Under the pieces are notes generated by a model. That model did not search any database. It was not told the DNA's origin and saw nothing but the letters and a program-made list of their open reading frames with translations. DNA of 64,000 bases, taken from Cupriavidus necator N-1 (lineage in GTDB: Bacteria; Pseudomonadota; Gammaproteobacteria; Burkholderiales; Burkholderiaceae). The DNA lies in NCBI RefSeq assembly GCF_000219215.1, contig NC_015723.1, forward strand, positions 2,232,001-2,296,000, written 5' to 3'. Shown here piece after piece: positions 7,046 through 16,903 of this stretch (positions are counted from its first letter, which is position 1; every line of letters starts with the position of its first letter). Position numbers and translations under genes: made by a program.

Positions 7046-9241
7046 ATGGCTGAGCGTTCGTTTGCCGAAGAAGTCAAGAAATTGCGCCTGGGTTCCGGCG
7101 AGGTATTCAGCGGCGAGGGCATCCTCGCGGTCACGAAGGCGCTGCTGGAGTCCGGCGTCGCCTACGTCGCCGGCTACCAGGGCTCGCCGATCTCGCACCT
7201 GATGGACGTGCTGGCCGATGCGCAGGACATCCTTGCCGAGCATGGCATCCGCTTCGAGAACAGCGCGAGCGAAGCCACCGCGGCTGCATCGCTGGCGGCC
7301 TCGGTCAACTACCCGCTGCGCGGCGCGGTCACGTTCAAGGCCACCGTGGGCACCAACGTGGCATCGGACGCGCTGGCCAACCTGGCTTCGGGCGGGGTCA
7401 CCGGCGGCGCGCTGATCATCGTCGGCGAAGACTACGGCGAAGGCTCCTCGATCATGCAGGAGCGCAGCCACGCGTTTGCGATGAAGTCGCAGATGTGGCT
7501 GCTCGATCCGCGCCCCAACCTGCCGTGCATCGTGCAGGCGGTGAAGGACGGTTTTGACTTGTCCGAGGCGTCCAATACTCCGGTGATGCTGCAGCTGCGT
7601 GTGCGCTCATGCCACGTACATGGCCAGTTCGTGGCCTCCGACAACCGCCGCTCGAAGTTCTCCATCCAGGACGCGCTCGAGAACCCCACGCGCGACCTCA
7701 GCCGCATCGTGCTGCCCCCGGCGAGCTTTGTGCACGAGCACGAGAAGATCAAGCAGCGCTGGCCCGCCGCCGTGAAGTTCATCGAGGAACGCCAGCTCAA
7801 TGAATTCTTCCAGGGCGAGATGGACGACATCGGCATCGCCGTGCAGGGCGGCAGCTACAACACGCTGATCCGCGCACTGGAGCAGCTCGGCCTGGCCGAT
7901 GTGTTCGGCGAGTCGAAGATCCCGCTGTACGTGATGAACGTGGCCTACCCGCTGATCGATTCGGAGTGGGAACGCTTCTGCGCGGGCAAGCGCGCGGTGC
8001 TGGTGCTGGAAGAAGGCCAGCCCAACTTTATCGAGCAGAACGCCGCCAACATCCTGCGCATGGCCGGCACCACTGCCACACTGCATGGCAAGGACCTGCT
8101 GCCGCTGGCCGGCGAGTACAACACCGCGACCGTGCACAAGGGCCTGCGCGCTTTCCTCGAGCAGTACGGCAAGATCGAGCCGCTGCCGGAACCCAAGCCT
8201 GCACGCAAAGTGATCCCGCTGGTGCAGGCGCCGGCCGCCACCGTCGATGCCGTGGCTGCCGAAGTGCTGGAACCGCAGAAGCTGGTCGACGAGAGCGTGC
8301 ATGCGCGCCCGCCCGGCTTCTGCACCGGCTGCCCGGAGCGCCCGATCTTCACCGCGATGAAGCTGGTCGAGCGCGAGATCGGCGAGCACCACGTGAGCGC
8401 CGACATCGGCTGCCACCTGTTCTCGATCCTGCCGCCGTTCAACCTGGGCAACACCACCATGGGCTACGGCCTGGGCAGCGCCAGCGCCGCGGCGCTGAAC
8501 GCGCCCGGCGGCAAGCGCGCCATCTCCGTGATGGGCGATGGCGGCTTCTGGCACAACGGCCTGACCAGCGGCATCGCCAACGCAGTCTTCAACAAGAGCG
8601 ACAACCTGACCATCGTGGTCGACAACAGCTACACCTCGGCCACCGGCGGGCAGGACATTCTGTCCTCGACCGCGCTGAACGACACCCGCAGCACCGGCCA
8701 CGCCATCGAGGACGCGGTCAAGGGCGTGGGCGTCAAGTGGGTGCGCACCATCCGCCGCACCTATGACCTGAAGGCGATGAAGGCCACCCTCAAGGAAGCG
8801 CTGACCACCGGCGCCAAGGGCCCCAAGGTGCTGATCGCGCAGAGCGAATGCATGCTGAACAAGCAGCGCCGCGAGAAGCCGAAGACGCGCAAGGCGATCG
8901 CCGACGGCCAGCGCGTGGTGCGCGAGCGCTTTGGCGTGGATTCGGACACCTGCACCGGCGATCACTCGTGCATCCGCCTGTCCGGCTGCCCTTCGCTGAC
9001 GATCAAGCCCAACCCGGACCCGCTGCGCACCGATCCGGTCGCCTCCGTGCTGGACAGCTGCGTGGGCTGTGGCCTGTGCGGCGAGGTCTCGCACGCGGCG
9101 GTGCTGTGCCCGTCCTTTTACCGTGCGCAGATCGTCACCAACCCGACCCGCATCGACAAGCTGCGCCAGCGCCTGCGCGACGGCGTGATCGGCTTCCTGC
9201 AGCGCCGCGATGCCGCGCGCCGCACCCGCCTTGCATTCTGA
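7046..9241 (+). CDS. iorA: IorA-like 2-oxoacid:ferredoxin oxidoreductase, alpha subunit
   Basis: The 731-residue protein has the domain order of indolepyruvate:ferredoxin oxidoreductase alpha subunits: an N-terminal pyrimidine-binding part (AGYQGSPISHLMDVL), a transketolase-like middle, the TPP-binding segment GDGGFWHNG near residue 497, and a C-terminal part with cysteine clusters for 4Fe-4S centres (about 635-690, including CVGCGLCGE). FCTGCPERP near 425 is also conserved. Such enzymes decarboxylate aryl-2-oxoacids oxidatively, transfer the acyl group to CoA and reduce ferredoxin. In this operon it would supply an aromatic CoA thioester to the monooxygenase at 11328-13649; no CoA ligase is present. 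Whether the acid is an arylpyruvate or an arylglyoxylate such as isatinate is open. Confidence 0.88.
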   Translation: MAERSFAEEVKKLRLGSGEVFSGEGILAVTKALLESGVAYVAGYQGSPISHLMDVLADAQDILAEHGIRFENSASEATAAASLAASVNYPLRGAVTFKATVGTNVASDALANLASGGVTGGALIIVGEDYGEGSSIMQERSHAFAMKSQMWLLDPRPNLPCIVQAVKDGFDLSEASNTPVMLQLRVRSCHVHGQFVASDNRRSKFSIQDALENPTRDLSRIVLPPASFVHEHEKIKQRWPAAVKFIEERQLNEFFQGEMDDIGIAVQGGSYNTLIRALEQLGLADVFGESKIPLYVMNVAYPLIDSEWERFCAGKRAVLVLEEGQPNFIEQNAANILRMAGTTATLHGKDLLPLAGEYNTATVHKGLRAFLEQYGKIEPLPEPKPARKVIPLVQAPAATVDAVAAEVLEPQKLVDESVHARPPGFCTGCPERPIFTAMKLVEREIGEHHVSADIGCHLFSILPPFNLGNTTMGYGLGSASAAALNAPGGKRAISVMGDGGFWHNGLTSGIANAVFNKSDNLTIVVDNSYTSATGGQDILSSTALNDTRSTGHAIEDAVKGVGVKWVRTIRRTYDLKAMKATLKEALTTGAKGPKVLIAQSECMLNKQRREKPKTRKAIADGQRVVRERFGVDSDTCTGDHSCIRLSGCPSLTIKPNPDPLRTDPVASVLDSCVGCGLCGEVSHAAVLCPSFYRAQIVTNPTRIDKLRQRLRDGVIGFLQRRDAARRTRLAF

Positions 9242-9266
9242 ACACCAAGCCTGGAGAGGTTCAATC

Positions 9267-10781
9267 GTGAACGCACCCAACAACCTCAGTGCCAAGCCAA
9301 TCAAGGTCGCCATCCTCGCCATGGGCGGCGAAGGCGGCGGCGTGCTGGCCGACTGGATCGTGGATCTGGGCGAGCACAACGGCTATATCGCGCAAACCAC
9401 GTCGGTGCCCGGCGTGGCGCAGCGCACCGGCGCCACCATCTACTACGTCGAACTGTTCCCGCGCGACCTGGCCGAGCAGGCCGGCCGCCAGCCGGTGCTG
9501 GCGCTGATGCCCACCCCTGGCGATGTCGATGTGGTACTCGCCTCCGAGCTGATGGAAGCCGGCCGCGCCGTGCAGCGCGGGCTGGTGACGCCGGATCGCA
9601 CAACGCTGGTGTCTTCCACCCACCGCGTGTACTCCATCGCAGAGAAATCCGCGATGGGCGATGGCCGCGTCGACAGCAATGAGCTGATCGCCCATGCCGG
9701 CAAGGCCGCCAAACGCTTTGTACGCTTCGACATGGCGCAGGCCGCCGAAGCCAGCGGCAGCGTCATCAGCGCCGTGCTGTTCGGCGCGCTGGCGGGCACC
9801 GGCGTGCTGCCGTTCAGCCGCGCGCAGTTCGAAGCCACCATCGAGCGCGGCGGCGTGGGCGTGAAGCCCAGCCTGCGCGCTTTTGGCGCGGCGTTCGCCA
9901 CAGCCGAGGCCGCTGAGACGCCCCCCGCGGAAGCCGCAAAGCCGCTGGGCGAACTCAAGCCGCAGGATCCCGGGGTTGCCCAGTTGCTGCAGCGCGCGCG
10001 CACTGAACAACCGGCCGAGAACTGGCCCGTCGTGGTCGAAGGCGTGCGCCGCATGATCGACTACCAGGACGTGGCCTACGCCGGCCTGTACCTGGATCGG
10101 CTGGCTGCAGTGCGCCAGGCCGTCGGCAACGACGACATCGCGCTGCTGCGCGAAACCGCGCGCCACCTGGCGCTGTGGATGTCGTACGAAGACACCATTC
10201 GCGTGGCCGACCTCAAGACCCGCGACTCGCGCTTCGCGCGCGTGCGGGGCGAGGTGCGCGCCGGCGACAAGCAGTTGCTGGCGATCAACGAGTTCATGCA
10301 CCCGCGCCTGGAAGAAATCTGCGAGACGCTGCCGGCCGGGCTCGGCCGCTGGCTGATGCAGCCGCATTTCGTGCACCGACTGGTGCGCCGCTTCACCACC
10401 TCGGGCCGCGTGGTCACGACCAGTTCGCTGCGGGGCTACCTGATGCTGTGGGCGGTCTCGCGCCTGCGCGGCATCCGTCGCAGCACGCTGCGCTATGCGC
10501 TGGAAACCGAGCGTATCGAAGGCTGGCTGGCCCAGCTGCTGGCCGCCGCGCGCCTCAACCCTGCGCTGGCGCTGGAAGTGGTGCAGTGCCAGCGGCTGGT
10601 GAAGGGTTACAGCGACACCCATGTGCGCGGCCTGACCAACTACCAGACCCTGATGAACGCCGTGGTGCGCGCCGGTGCCCGTCTGGCCCCGGCCACGCTG
10701 CGCGAGTTGCGCGAAGCCGCGCTGGCCGACGAGCACGGCAAGAAGCTGAAGGAAGCCCTCGCTCGCCACGCGCTGGCGTGA
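9267..10781 (+). CDS. iorB: IorB-like 2-oxoacid:ferredoxin oxidoreductase, beta subunit with C-terminal extension
   Basis: The start is GTG after GGAGAGG; the product has 504 residues. The first 190 match the gamma-domain of pyruvate/indolepyruvate oxidoreductases (KVAILAMGGEGGGVLADWIVDLGE, then QTTSVPGVAQRTGATIYYVELF). The remaining 300, helical and rich in Arg, match the extension found in fused or long IorB proteins. It forms the catalytic complex with the preceding gene product, 25 bp upstream. Archaeal IorB is about 200 residues, so this is the long proteobacterial form; the function of the extension is unknown to me. Confidence 0.85.
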   Translation: MNAPNNLSAKPIKVAILAMGGEGGGVLADWIVDLGEHNGYIAQTTSVPGVAQRTGATIYYVELFPRDLAEQAGRQPVLALMPTPGDVDVVLASELMEAGRAVQRGLVTPDRTTLVSSTHRVYSIAEKSAMGDGRVDSNELIAHAGKAAKRFVRFDMAQAAEASGSVISAVLFGALAGTGVLPFSRAQFEATIERGGVGVKPSLRAFGAAFATAEAAETPPAEAAKPLGELKPQDPGVAQLLQRARTEQPAENWPVVVEGVRRMIDYQDVAYAGLYLDRLAAVRQAVGNDDIALLRETARHLALWMSYEDTIRVADLKTRDSRFARVRGEVRAGDKQLLAINEFMHPRLEEICETLPAGLGRWLMQPHFVHRLVRRFTTSGRVVTTSSLRGYLMLWAVSRLRGIRRSTLRYALETERIEGWLAQLLAAARLNPALALEVVQCQRLVKGYSDTHVRGLTNYQTLMNAVVRAGARLAPATLRELREAALADEHGKKLKEALARHALA

Positions 10782-10809
10782 TCACTCGCAAACCCAGGAA
10801 CCGCAGACC

Positions 10810-11265
10810 ATGAGCACTACGCATACCTTCCGGCGCCAGCACAAGATCCATTTCTCGGAATGCGACCCGGCCGGCATCGTCTTCTACCCGCAGTACTTCG
10901 TGCTGTTCAACGATCTCATCGAACGCTGGGTCGACACCCTGCTGCCGGACGGCTACCACGGCGTGATCGGCGCGCGCCGGCTGGGCATGCCGACCGTGCA
11001 CCTGGAGGTGGACTTCAAGGCGATCAGCCGCTTTGGCGACCAGGTCTGGCTGGAGCTGGAAGTGGTGCGCCTGGGGGGCAAGTCGATCACGCTGGCCTGG
11101 CGCTGCACCGGCGCAGACGGCGAGCTGCGCATGGCGGCCACGCAGACCATCGTGATGACTTCGCTGGACACGCACCTGGCCATTCCGGTACCCGATGACC
11201 TGCGAGCCGCCATCGAACACGGCCCTGTCCCCGCAGACCGGTCTTTTCCCGAAATCACCGTCTGA
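10810..11265 (+). CDS. Hotdog-fold acyl-CoA thioesterase (4HBT family)
   Basis: The 151-residue protein has the 4-hydroxybenzoyl-CoA thioesterase signature FSECDPAGIVFYPQYFVLFND, with the catalytic Asp in CDPAG, and a hotdog helix followed by long strands. It hydrolyses an aryl-CoA ester in the cytoplasm. Between the CoA-forming oxidoreductase and the CoA-ester hydroxylase genes, it most likely releases the 5-hydroxylated aromatic acid (gentisate from gentisyl-CoA, or 5-hydroxyanthranilate from its CoA ester) for ring cleavage. Confidence 0.87.
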   Translation: MSTTHTFRRQHKIHFSECDPAGIVFYPQYFVLFNDLIERWVDTLLPDGYHGVIGARRLGMPTVHLEVDFKAISRFGDQVWLELEVVRLGGKSITLAWRCTGADGELRMAATQTIVMTSLDTHLAIPVPDDLRAAIEHGPVPADRSFPEITV

Positions 11266-11327
11266 ATGCCGACGTACCCGCAGCGCGGGTGCCAAAGACT
11301 CCGGTAGTAACTTGATTGGAAGCAGCC

Positions 11328-13649
11328 ATGAACATAGTATGTATCGGCGGTGGCCCCGCCGGCCTGTATTTCGGCCTGTTGATGAAACTCCAGGATCCCG
11401 CCAATAAAGTCGTGGTGGTCGAGCGCAACCGTCCCTATGACACCTTCGGCTGGGGCGTGGTGTTCTCCGACGCCACCATGGACAACCTGCGCGAGGCCGA
11501 CCCGGTCTCGGCCGAGACCATCGGCGATGCGTTCAACCGCTGGGACGATGTCGAAGTCCACTTCAAGGGCCGCGCGGTGCGCAGCGGCGGCCACGGCTTC
11601 ATCGGCATCGGCCGCAAGAAGCTGCTGAACATCTTGCAGGCGCGCTGCGAGGAAGTCGGTGTGGAACTGGTATTCGAGAACTACGTCGAGGACGACCAGG
11701 CCATCGCGCGCAAGTACAACGCCGACCTGATGCTGGCTTCCGACGGCCTCAACAGCGTGGTGCGCAAGCGCTATGCCGACACCTTCCGCCCCGATATCGA
11801 CACGCGCAACTGCCGCTTTGTCTGGCTGGGCACGAAGAAGGTGTTCGACGCCTTCAACTTCATCTTCGTGCCGACCGAGCATGGCTGGTTCCAGGCACAT
11901 GCCTACCGTTTCGAGGACGGCACGTCGACCTTCATCGTCGAGACCCCGGAAGAAACCTGGAAGGCCGCCGGCATCGACCAGATGAGCCAGGAAGAGGGCA
12001 TCGCCTACTGCGAAAAGCTGTTCGCCCCGTACCTGGACGGCAACCCGCTGATCAGCAACGCCGGCCACCTGCGCGGCTCCGCGATCTGGATCCAGTTCCC
12101 GCGCGTGATCTGCGAGAAGTGGGTGCACTGGAACAGCCTGACCGACGCCAGCGGCCTGGAGAAGAAGGTGCCCGTGGTGTTGATGGGCGACGCCGCCCAC
12201 ACCGCGCACTTCTCGATCGGCTCCGGCACCAAGCTGGCGCTGGAAGATGCCATCGAGCTGGCGCGCACCCTCCGCAACACCGACGGCCCGCTGGAAGATG
12301 CACTGAAGCACTACGAAGCCGTGCGCTCGGTGGAAGTGCTCAAGATCCAGAACGCCGCGCGCAACTCGACCGAATGGTTCGAGAACGTCAGGCGCTATGA
12401 AGACCTGGAGCCCGAGCAGTTCGCGTACTCGCTGCTGACCCGCTCGCAGCGCATTTCGCACGAGAACCTGCGCGTGCGTGACAAGGCCTGGCTGGAAGGC
12501 TACGAGTCATGGCTGGCCGGACGCGCCGGCACGGATGCCACCGCCGTGCCGCCGATGCTGACGCCGTACACCGTGCGCGGCGTGGAACTGAAGAACCGCG
12601 TGGTGGTGTCGCCCACCGCCATGTATTCCTGCCAGGACGGCGTGCCGGGCAATTTCCACATGGTGCACCTGGGCAGCCGCGCACTGGGCGGTGCCGGCCT
12701 GGTGATGGTGGAAATGACGGCGGTGTCGCCGGACGGCCGCATCACTGAGGGTTGCCCGGGCCTGTGGAATGACCAGCAGGCGGCGGCATTCGCCAACATC
12801 GTCGGCTTCGTGCATGAGCACACCAGCGCGCGCATCGGCGTGCAGATCGGCCACGCCGGCCGCCGTGGCTCGACGCAGCTGGGCTGGGAGCAGATGGACC
12901 ACCCGCTGGCCGAGGGCAACTGGCCGCTGATCTCTGCCTCCGCGCTGCCGTACCTGCCGGGCGTTTCGCAGACGCCGCGCGCCATGACCCGCGCAGACAT
13001 GGACCGCCTGCGCGATGACTTCGTTTCCGCCACCCGGCGTGCCGCCGGCGCGGGCTTTGACTGGCTGGAGCTGCAGGCCGGCCACGGCTACCTGCTGTCG
13101 ACCTTCCTCTCGCCTGTGACCAACCAGCGCAGCGACGAATACGGCGGCTCGCTGGAAAACCGCATGGCCTTCCCGCTGGAAGTGCTGCGCGCGGTGCGCG
13201 CGGCCTGGCCGCAGGACAAGCCGGTGTCGGTGCGCATTTCCGCCACTGACTGGGTCGAAGGCGGCAACAGCGCCGACGACGCGGTGGCCATGGCGCGCCT
13301 GTTCAAGGAGGCCGGCGCCGACATGATCGACTGCTCTTCCGGCGAAGTCACGCCGGCGCAGAAGCCGGTCTACGGCCGCATGTTCCAGACCCCGTTCGCC
13401 GACCGCGTGCGCAACGAGGCAGGCGTGCCGACCATCGCCGTGGGCGCGATCACCGAAGCCGACCACGTCAACGGGATCATCGCCTCGGGCCGCGCCGACC
13501 TGTGCGCGCTGTCGCGCCCGTACCTGGCCGATCCGGCCTGGCTGCTGCGCGAGAGCGCGCGACTGGGCTACCGCCGCGTGGAATGGCCCAAGCAGTACCT
13601 GTTCGCCAAGGATCAGCTGGAGCGCAGCATCAAGCGCGCGGCGGCCTGA
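11328..13649 (+). CDS. Fused FAD monooxygenase/old-yellow-enzyme protein (2-aminobenzoyl-CoA or salicylyl-CoA 5-hydroxylase type)
   Basis: The 773-residue protein joins two flavoenzymes. Residues 1-400 are an aromatic hydroxylase with the dinucleotide motif GGGPAG (6-11) and the second FAD motif GDAAHT near 286. From about 411 ([14 protein letters not shown]) it is an old-yellow-enzyme domain with [10 protein letters not shown] and [18 protein letters not shown]. This fusion is known from 2-aminobenzoyl-CoA monooxygenase/reductase of Azoarcus evansii and from proteins annotated as salicylyl-CoA 5-hydroxylase. It hydroxylates the ring of an aryl-CoA at C5; in the Azoarcus enzyme the second domain then reduces the ring. 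Here a thioesterase and a ring-cleaving bicupin follow, so hydroxylation without ring reduction is more likely. The ATG at 11328 starts MNIVCIGGG directly. Confidence 0.87.
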   Translation: MNIVCIGGGPAGLYFGLLMKLQDPANKVVVVERNRPYDTFGWGVVFSDATMDNLREADPVSAETIGDAFNRWDDVEVHFKGRAVRSGGHGFIGIGRKKLLNILQARCEEVGVELVFENYVEDDQAIARKYNADLMLASDGLNSVVRKRYADTFRPDIDTRNCRFVWLGTKKVFDAFNFIFVPTEHGWFQAHAYRFEDGTSTFIVETPEETWKAAGIDQMSQEEGIAYCEKLFAPYLDGNPLISNAGHLRGSAIWIQFPRVICEKWVHWNSLTDASGLEKKVPVVLMGDAAHTAHFSIGSGTKLALEDAIELARTLRNTDGPLEDALKHYEAVRSVEVLKIQNAARNSTEWFENVRRYEDLEPEQFAYSLLTRSQRISHENLRVRDKAWLEGYESWLAGRAGTDATAVPPMLTPYTVRGVELKNRVVVSPTAMYSCQDGVPGNFHMVHLGSRALGGAGLVMVEMTAVSPDGRITEGCPGLWNDQQAAAFANIVGFVHEHTSARIGVQIGHAGRRGSTQLGWEQMDHPLAEGNWPLISASALPYLPGVSQTPRAMTRADMDRLRDDFVSATRRAAGAGFDWLELQAGHGYLLSTFLSPVTNQRSDEYGGSLENRMAFPLEVLRAVRAAWPQDKPVSVRISATDWVEGGNSADDAVAMARLFKEAGADMIDCSSGEVTPAQKPVYGRMFQTPFADRVRNEAGVPTIAVGAITEADHVNGIIASGRADLCALSRPYLADPAWLLRESARLGYRRVEWPKQYLFAKDQLERSIKRAAA

Positions 13650-13660
13650 CGATGGCTCAC

Positions 13661-13684
13661 CCCTCTCTCGTCCACGGGAGAGGG
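13661..13684. repeat. Intercistronic hairpin 1
   Basis: Arms CCCTCTCTCG and CGGGAGAGGG pair with one G-U wobble around a 4-base loop, between the hydroxylase and the bicupin genes. The arm sequence is that of the 118-bp repeat at 22420-22537, so this is probably a half-copy. It may stabilise upstream mRNA or lower downstream expression. Confidence 0.6.
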
Positions 13685-13709
13685 AGAAACCAGACCAAAG
13701 AGGAAGACG

Positions 13710-14834
13710 ATGTCGAATACCTCGTATGACACCTACCGCGAGAACGTAGCCGGCCGCGCCGACGTGGAAGACACGCCCGAGCTGGTCGCCTACTACAAGG
13801 AGCTCGATGCGCTCAAGACCGGCGCGCTCTGGACCGTGGCCAACAAGATCGAGCCGTGGCAGCCGAAGTCAGAATCGGTGCCGGTGCTGTGGCGCTACCG
13901 CGACCTGCGTAATCACGTGCTGCGCTCGGTCGACCTGGTAACACCGGAGAAGGCCGGCCGCCGCGTGATCTACCTGAACAACCCGGGCCGCCAGGACGTT
14001 TCGGCGGCGGTGGGCTGGCTCTATTCGGGCCTGCAGGTGATGCATCCCGGCGAGGCCGCCTCAGCGCACGCTCACTCGTCGTCGGCGCTGCGCTTCATCA
14101 TGGAAGGCAGCGGCGCCTACACCATCGTCGACGGCCACAAGATGACGCTGAACGCCAACGACTTCGTGCTCACGCCCAACGGCACCTGGCATGAGCATGG
14201 CGTGGCGGCCGAAGGCACCACCTGCATCTGGCAGGACGGCCTGGACATTCCGCTGGTCAATGCCATGGAGGCCGGCTTCTACGCTGTGCACCCTGACCTG
14301 CAGCAAGCTGTGACTCACCCGCTCGACGACATGCCGGCGATCTGGGGCGGCAAGGGCCTGCGCCCGCACGAAGGCAACTGGACCCAGCCGTATTCGCCGC
14401 TCTACAAGTACGAATGGGCGCCGACCTACGAAGCACTGGTGCGCCACAGCAAGGTCACCGGCGGCAGCCCGTTCGACGGCGTGCTGATGCACTACGTCAA
14501 TCCGGTCACCGGCGGCCCGGTGATGCCGACCATCGGCGCCAGCATGCAGCTGCTGCGTCCGGGCGAAGCCACCAAGGCGCACCGCCACACCGGCAGCTTC
14601 ATCTACCAGGTAGCCAAGGGCAGTGGCTACTCGGTCATCAACGGCCAGCGCTTCGACTGGACCGAGCGCGACATCTTCTGCGTGCCGTCGTGGGCCTTCC
14701 ATGAGCACGCGAATGCGTCGGCCAGCGATGACGCCGTGCTGTTCTGCTTCAACGACCTGCCGGTGATGCATTCGCTCGGGCTTTATCGCGAGCAGGCGCT
14801 GGCGGAGAACGGCGGGCATCAGGTCGTCCTTTAA
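13710..14834 (+). CDS. Gentisate 1,2-dioxygenase-family bicupin
   Basis: The 374-residue protein contains two cupin domains. The first has [21 protein letters not shown] (H120, H122) and TWHEHG (H161), the iron-binding pattern of gentisate 1,2-dioxygenases; the second keeps [11 protein letters not shown] and AFHEH. The enzyme inserts oxygen between C1 and C2 of a 2,5-disubstituted benzoate. Gentisate gives maleylpyruvate; 5-hydroxyanthranilate, with an amino group in place of the 2-hydroxyl, would give the corresponding amide. The operon context (amidase-like enzyme, maleate isomerase) keeps both options open. Start after AGAGGAAGACG. Confidence 0.88.
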   Translation: MSNTSYDTYRENVAGRADVEDTPELVAYYKELDALKTGALWTVANKIEPWQPKSESVPVLWRYRDLRNHVLRSVDLVTPEKAGRRVIYLNNPGRQDVSAAVGWLYSGLQVMHPGEAASAHAHSSSALRFIMEGSGAYTIVDGHKMTLNANDFVLTPNGTWHEHGVAAEGTTCIWQDGLDIPLVNAMEAGFYAVHPDLQQAVTHPLDDMPAIWGGKGLRPHEGNWTQPYSPLYKYEWAPTYEALVRHSKVTGGSPFDGVLMHYVNPVTGGPVMPTIGASMQLLRPGEATKAHRHTGSFIYQVAKGSGYSVINGQRFDWTERDIFCVPSWAFHEHANASASDDAVLFCFNDLPVMHSLGLYREQALAENGGHQVVL

Positions 14835-14866
14835 ACCTCAGCAGTACCTGTTTTCCAAGTTATGCA

Positions 14867-14890
14867 GCCGCACCGATTGCGGCCTTTTCC
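14867..14890 (+). terminator. Intercistronic hairpin 2
   Basis: GCCGCA and TGCGGC form a stem with a 5-base loop, followed by CTTTTCC, just before the ribosome binding site of the next gene. It may act as a weak attenuator or processing site rather than a full terminator, since the pathway genes continue. Confidence 0.45.
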
Positions 14891-14904
14891 GGAGTTATCA
14901 AACC

Positions 14905-15816
14905 ATGCGTCTCGTAACCTATCGCGCTGAAGTCGCTGCCGCCGCCCGCCTGGGCGCCATCGTCGATGGCAATGTCGTTGACCTCGCCCGCTTCGGCGCC
15001 GCCGTCGGCGTGGACATTCCCTCCACCATGCTCGAGTTCATCGACCTGGGCCCCGAGGCAGTCCGCTCGACCAGCGCGCTGCTGAACGAATATCGCGGCA
15101 AACTCCCGTTCAGCGTGGCCGTGCCGGCTTCCAACGTCAAGCTGCTGGCGCCGATCCCGCGTCCGCGCAAGAACATCTGGGGCATCGGCCTGAACTACGT
15201 CGAGCACGTCGCTGAATCCAGCCGCAGCCTGGACACCTCGAAAGAGCTGCCCAAGGAGCCGGTGATCTTCTCCAAGCCGCCCACCACCGTGATCGGCCCG
15301 GGCGATGCCATCGAGCACAACAAGGAAATCACGCAGCAGATGGACTGGGAAGTCGAGCTGGCCGTCATCATCGGCACGCGCGGCAAGGGCGTGAAGGAAG
15401 CCGACGCGCTCAACTACGTGTTCGGCTACAGCGTGATGATCGACATCTCGGCACGCGACTGCCGCCGCGCCGGCCAGTGGATCTACTCCAAGGGCCAGGA
15501 CACCTATGCCCCGTTCGGCCCGGTCCTCGTCACCGCCGACGAGATCCCCGACCCGCACACGCTGGACCTGTCGCTGACCGTCAACGGCGTGACCAAGCAG
15601 AGCTCCAACACTCGCCACATGCTGTTCAAGGTGCCGGCGCTGATCGCGGACATCAGCAAGGGCATGGCGCTGGAACCCGGCGACATCATCGCCACCGGCA
15701 CGCCGGACGGCGTGGGCGCGGGCCGCACCCCGCAGGAGTGGCTGTGGCCGGGCGACACCGTGGTGGCCACGGTGGAAGGTATCGGCGAACTGCGCCACCC
15801 GGTGGTGGCTGTCTAA
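14905..15816 (+). CDS. Fumarylacetoacetate-hydrolase-family enzyme (maleylpyruvate hydrolase type)
   Basis: The 303-residue protein has the FAH fold: NIWGIGLNYVEHVAES, the metal ligands E149 and E151 in WEVELAVIIG, D180 in YSVMIDISARD, and IATGTPDGVG. Members hydrolyse the carbon-carbon bond of acylpyruvates. In the gentisate pathway they cut fumarylpyruvate after isomerisation or maleylpyruvate directly. No glutathione-dependent maleylpyruvate isomerase is encoded here, while a maleate isomerase is, so direct cleavage of maleylpyruvate (or its amide) to maleate (or maleamate) plus pyruvate is the better reading. Start follows a GGAG sequence. Confidence 0.88.
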   Translation: MRLVTYRAEVAAAARLGAIVDGNVVDLARFGAAVGVDIPSTMLEFIDLGPEAVRSTSALLNEYRGKLPFSVAVPASNVKLLAPIPRPRKNIWGIGLNYVEHVAESSRSLDTSKELPKEPVIFSKPPTTVIGPGDAIEHNKEITQQMDWEVELAVIIGTRGKGVKEADALNYVFGYSVMIDISARDCRRAGQWIYSKGQDTYAPFGPVLVTADEIPDPHTLDLSLTVNGVTKQSSNTRHMLFKVPALIADISKGMALEPGDIIATGTPDGVGAGRTPQEWLWPGDTVVATVEGIGELRHPVVAV

Positions 15817-15821
15817 ACCCC

Positions 15822-15847
15822 GTCATCCCCGCGCAAGCGGGGATGAC
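15822..15847. repeat. Intercistronic hairpin 3 (REP-like)
   Basis: GTCATCCCCGC and GCGGGGATGAC form an 11-bp perfect stem with a GCAA tetraloop, starting six bases after the previous stop codon. This GTCATCCCCGC palindrome is a very common short repeat in proteobacteria. Confidence 0.75.
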
Positions 15848-15868
15848 CGCTGCAAGCGAGGCACACAT

Positions 15869-16903
15869 ATGCTCAACCTGCCCAAGTTCAAGGCCGCGGC
15901 CGTACAGGCCGCCCCCGTCTTCCTCGATGCCGATGCCACGGTCGACAAGGTCTGCCGGCTGATCAGGGAAGCCGCCGACAACGGCGCGAAGCTGGTCGCC
16001 TTTCCGGAAGTGTTCGTGGCCGGCTACCCCTATTGGAGCTGGCTGACCAACCCGGTCGACGCCAGCCCCTGGTTCGAGAAGCTGGTCAAGGCTTCCATCG
16101 AGATCCCCGGCCCGGAGATCCGCAAGATCGCGCAGGCGGCGCAGGCCAACCACATCAACGTGATCGTTGGCGTGAACGAACGCAGCCGCACCGGCGTCGG
16201 CACCCTCTTCAATACGCTGGTGACCATCAGCGATGAAGGCCGCATCCTGGGCCGCCACCGCAAGCTGGTGCCCACCTGGGCCGAGAAGCTGACCTGGGCC
16301 AACGGCGATGCCTCCGCGCTGCGCGTGCACCAGACCAGCGTCGGCCCGCTCGGCTCGCTGGCCTGCGGCGAGAACACCAACACGCTGGCGCGCTTTTCGC
16401 TGCTGTCGCAGGGCGAGCTGATGCACGTGGCCAGCTATATCGCGCTGCCGGTGGCACCGGCCGACTATGACATGGCCGAGGCCATCAAGGTACGCGCCGC
16501 CGCCCACTGCTTCGAGGGCAAGGTGTTCGCCGCGGTGTCGTGCTCGACGGTTTCGGAAGAGATCATCGAAGCGATGAGCCCGCTGAATCCCAAGGCACGC
16601 GAACTGCTGTCGCGCCGCAACAGCGCCTTCTCCGGCTTCCTCGGCCCGGATGGCCGCGTCATCGGCGAGCCGCTGATCGACGCGGAAGGCATCGTCTACG
16701 CCGACATCGACCTGTCGCGCTGCATCCAGCCGCGCCAGATGCACGACATCACCGGCCACTACAACCGCTTCGACATCTTCGACCTGCGCGTCGACCGCCG
16801 CCCGCTGCAGCCCGCCCAGTTCCTGGACGGCGCCAGCCAGGCCTTCGACCTCGACGCCGAGGAAGCGGAACTCAACGCATTCGACCTTTCCGAGAGCAAG
16901 TAA
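15869..16903 (+). CDS. Nitrilase-superfamily carbon-nitrogen hydrolase
   Basis: The 344-residue protein has the full catalytic triad of the superfamily: E47 in AFPEVF, K132 in HRKLVPT and C166 in ACGENTN. GYPYWSWLTNP and the overall length fit the nitrilase branch (thiol hydrolysis of nitriles to acids plus ammonia), but some members hydrolyse amides. The stop codon is followed at once by the ATG of a maleate isomerase gene, so the two are translationally coupled. That pairing suggests its product is maleate or feeds that step: a maleamate- or maleamylpyruvate-type amidase would fit an amino-substituted substrate. A nitrile such as an aryl-acetonitrile entering the pathway is the alternative. 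Confidence 0.87.
   Translation: MLNLPKFKAAAVQAAPVFLDADATVDKVCRLIREAADNGAKLVAFPEVFVAGYPYWSWLTNPVDASPWFEKLVKASIEIPGPEIRKIAQAAQANHINVIVGVNERSRTGVGTLFNTLVTISDEGRILGRHRKLVPTWAEKLTWANGDASALRVHQTSVGPLGSLACGENTNTLARFSLLSQGELMHVASYIALPVAPADYDMAEAIKVRAAAHCFEGKVFAAVSCSTVSEEIIEAMSPLNPKARELLSRRNSAFSGFLGPDGRVIGEPLIDAEGIVYADIDLSRCIQPRQMHDITGHYNRFDIFDLRVDRRPLQPAQFLDGASQAFDLDAEEAELNAFDLSESK

Noticed and set aside
11328..13649. Two separate genes, a hydroxylase and an ene-reductase
   Set aside because: The frame is continuous, and the two-domain fusion is known from 2-aminobenzoyl-CoA monooxygenase/reductase.
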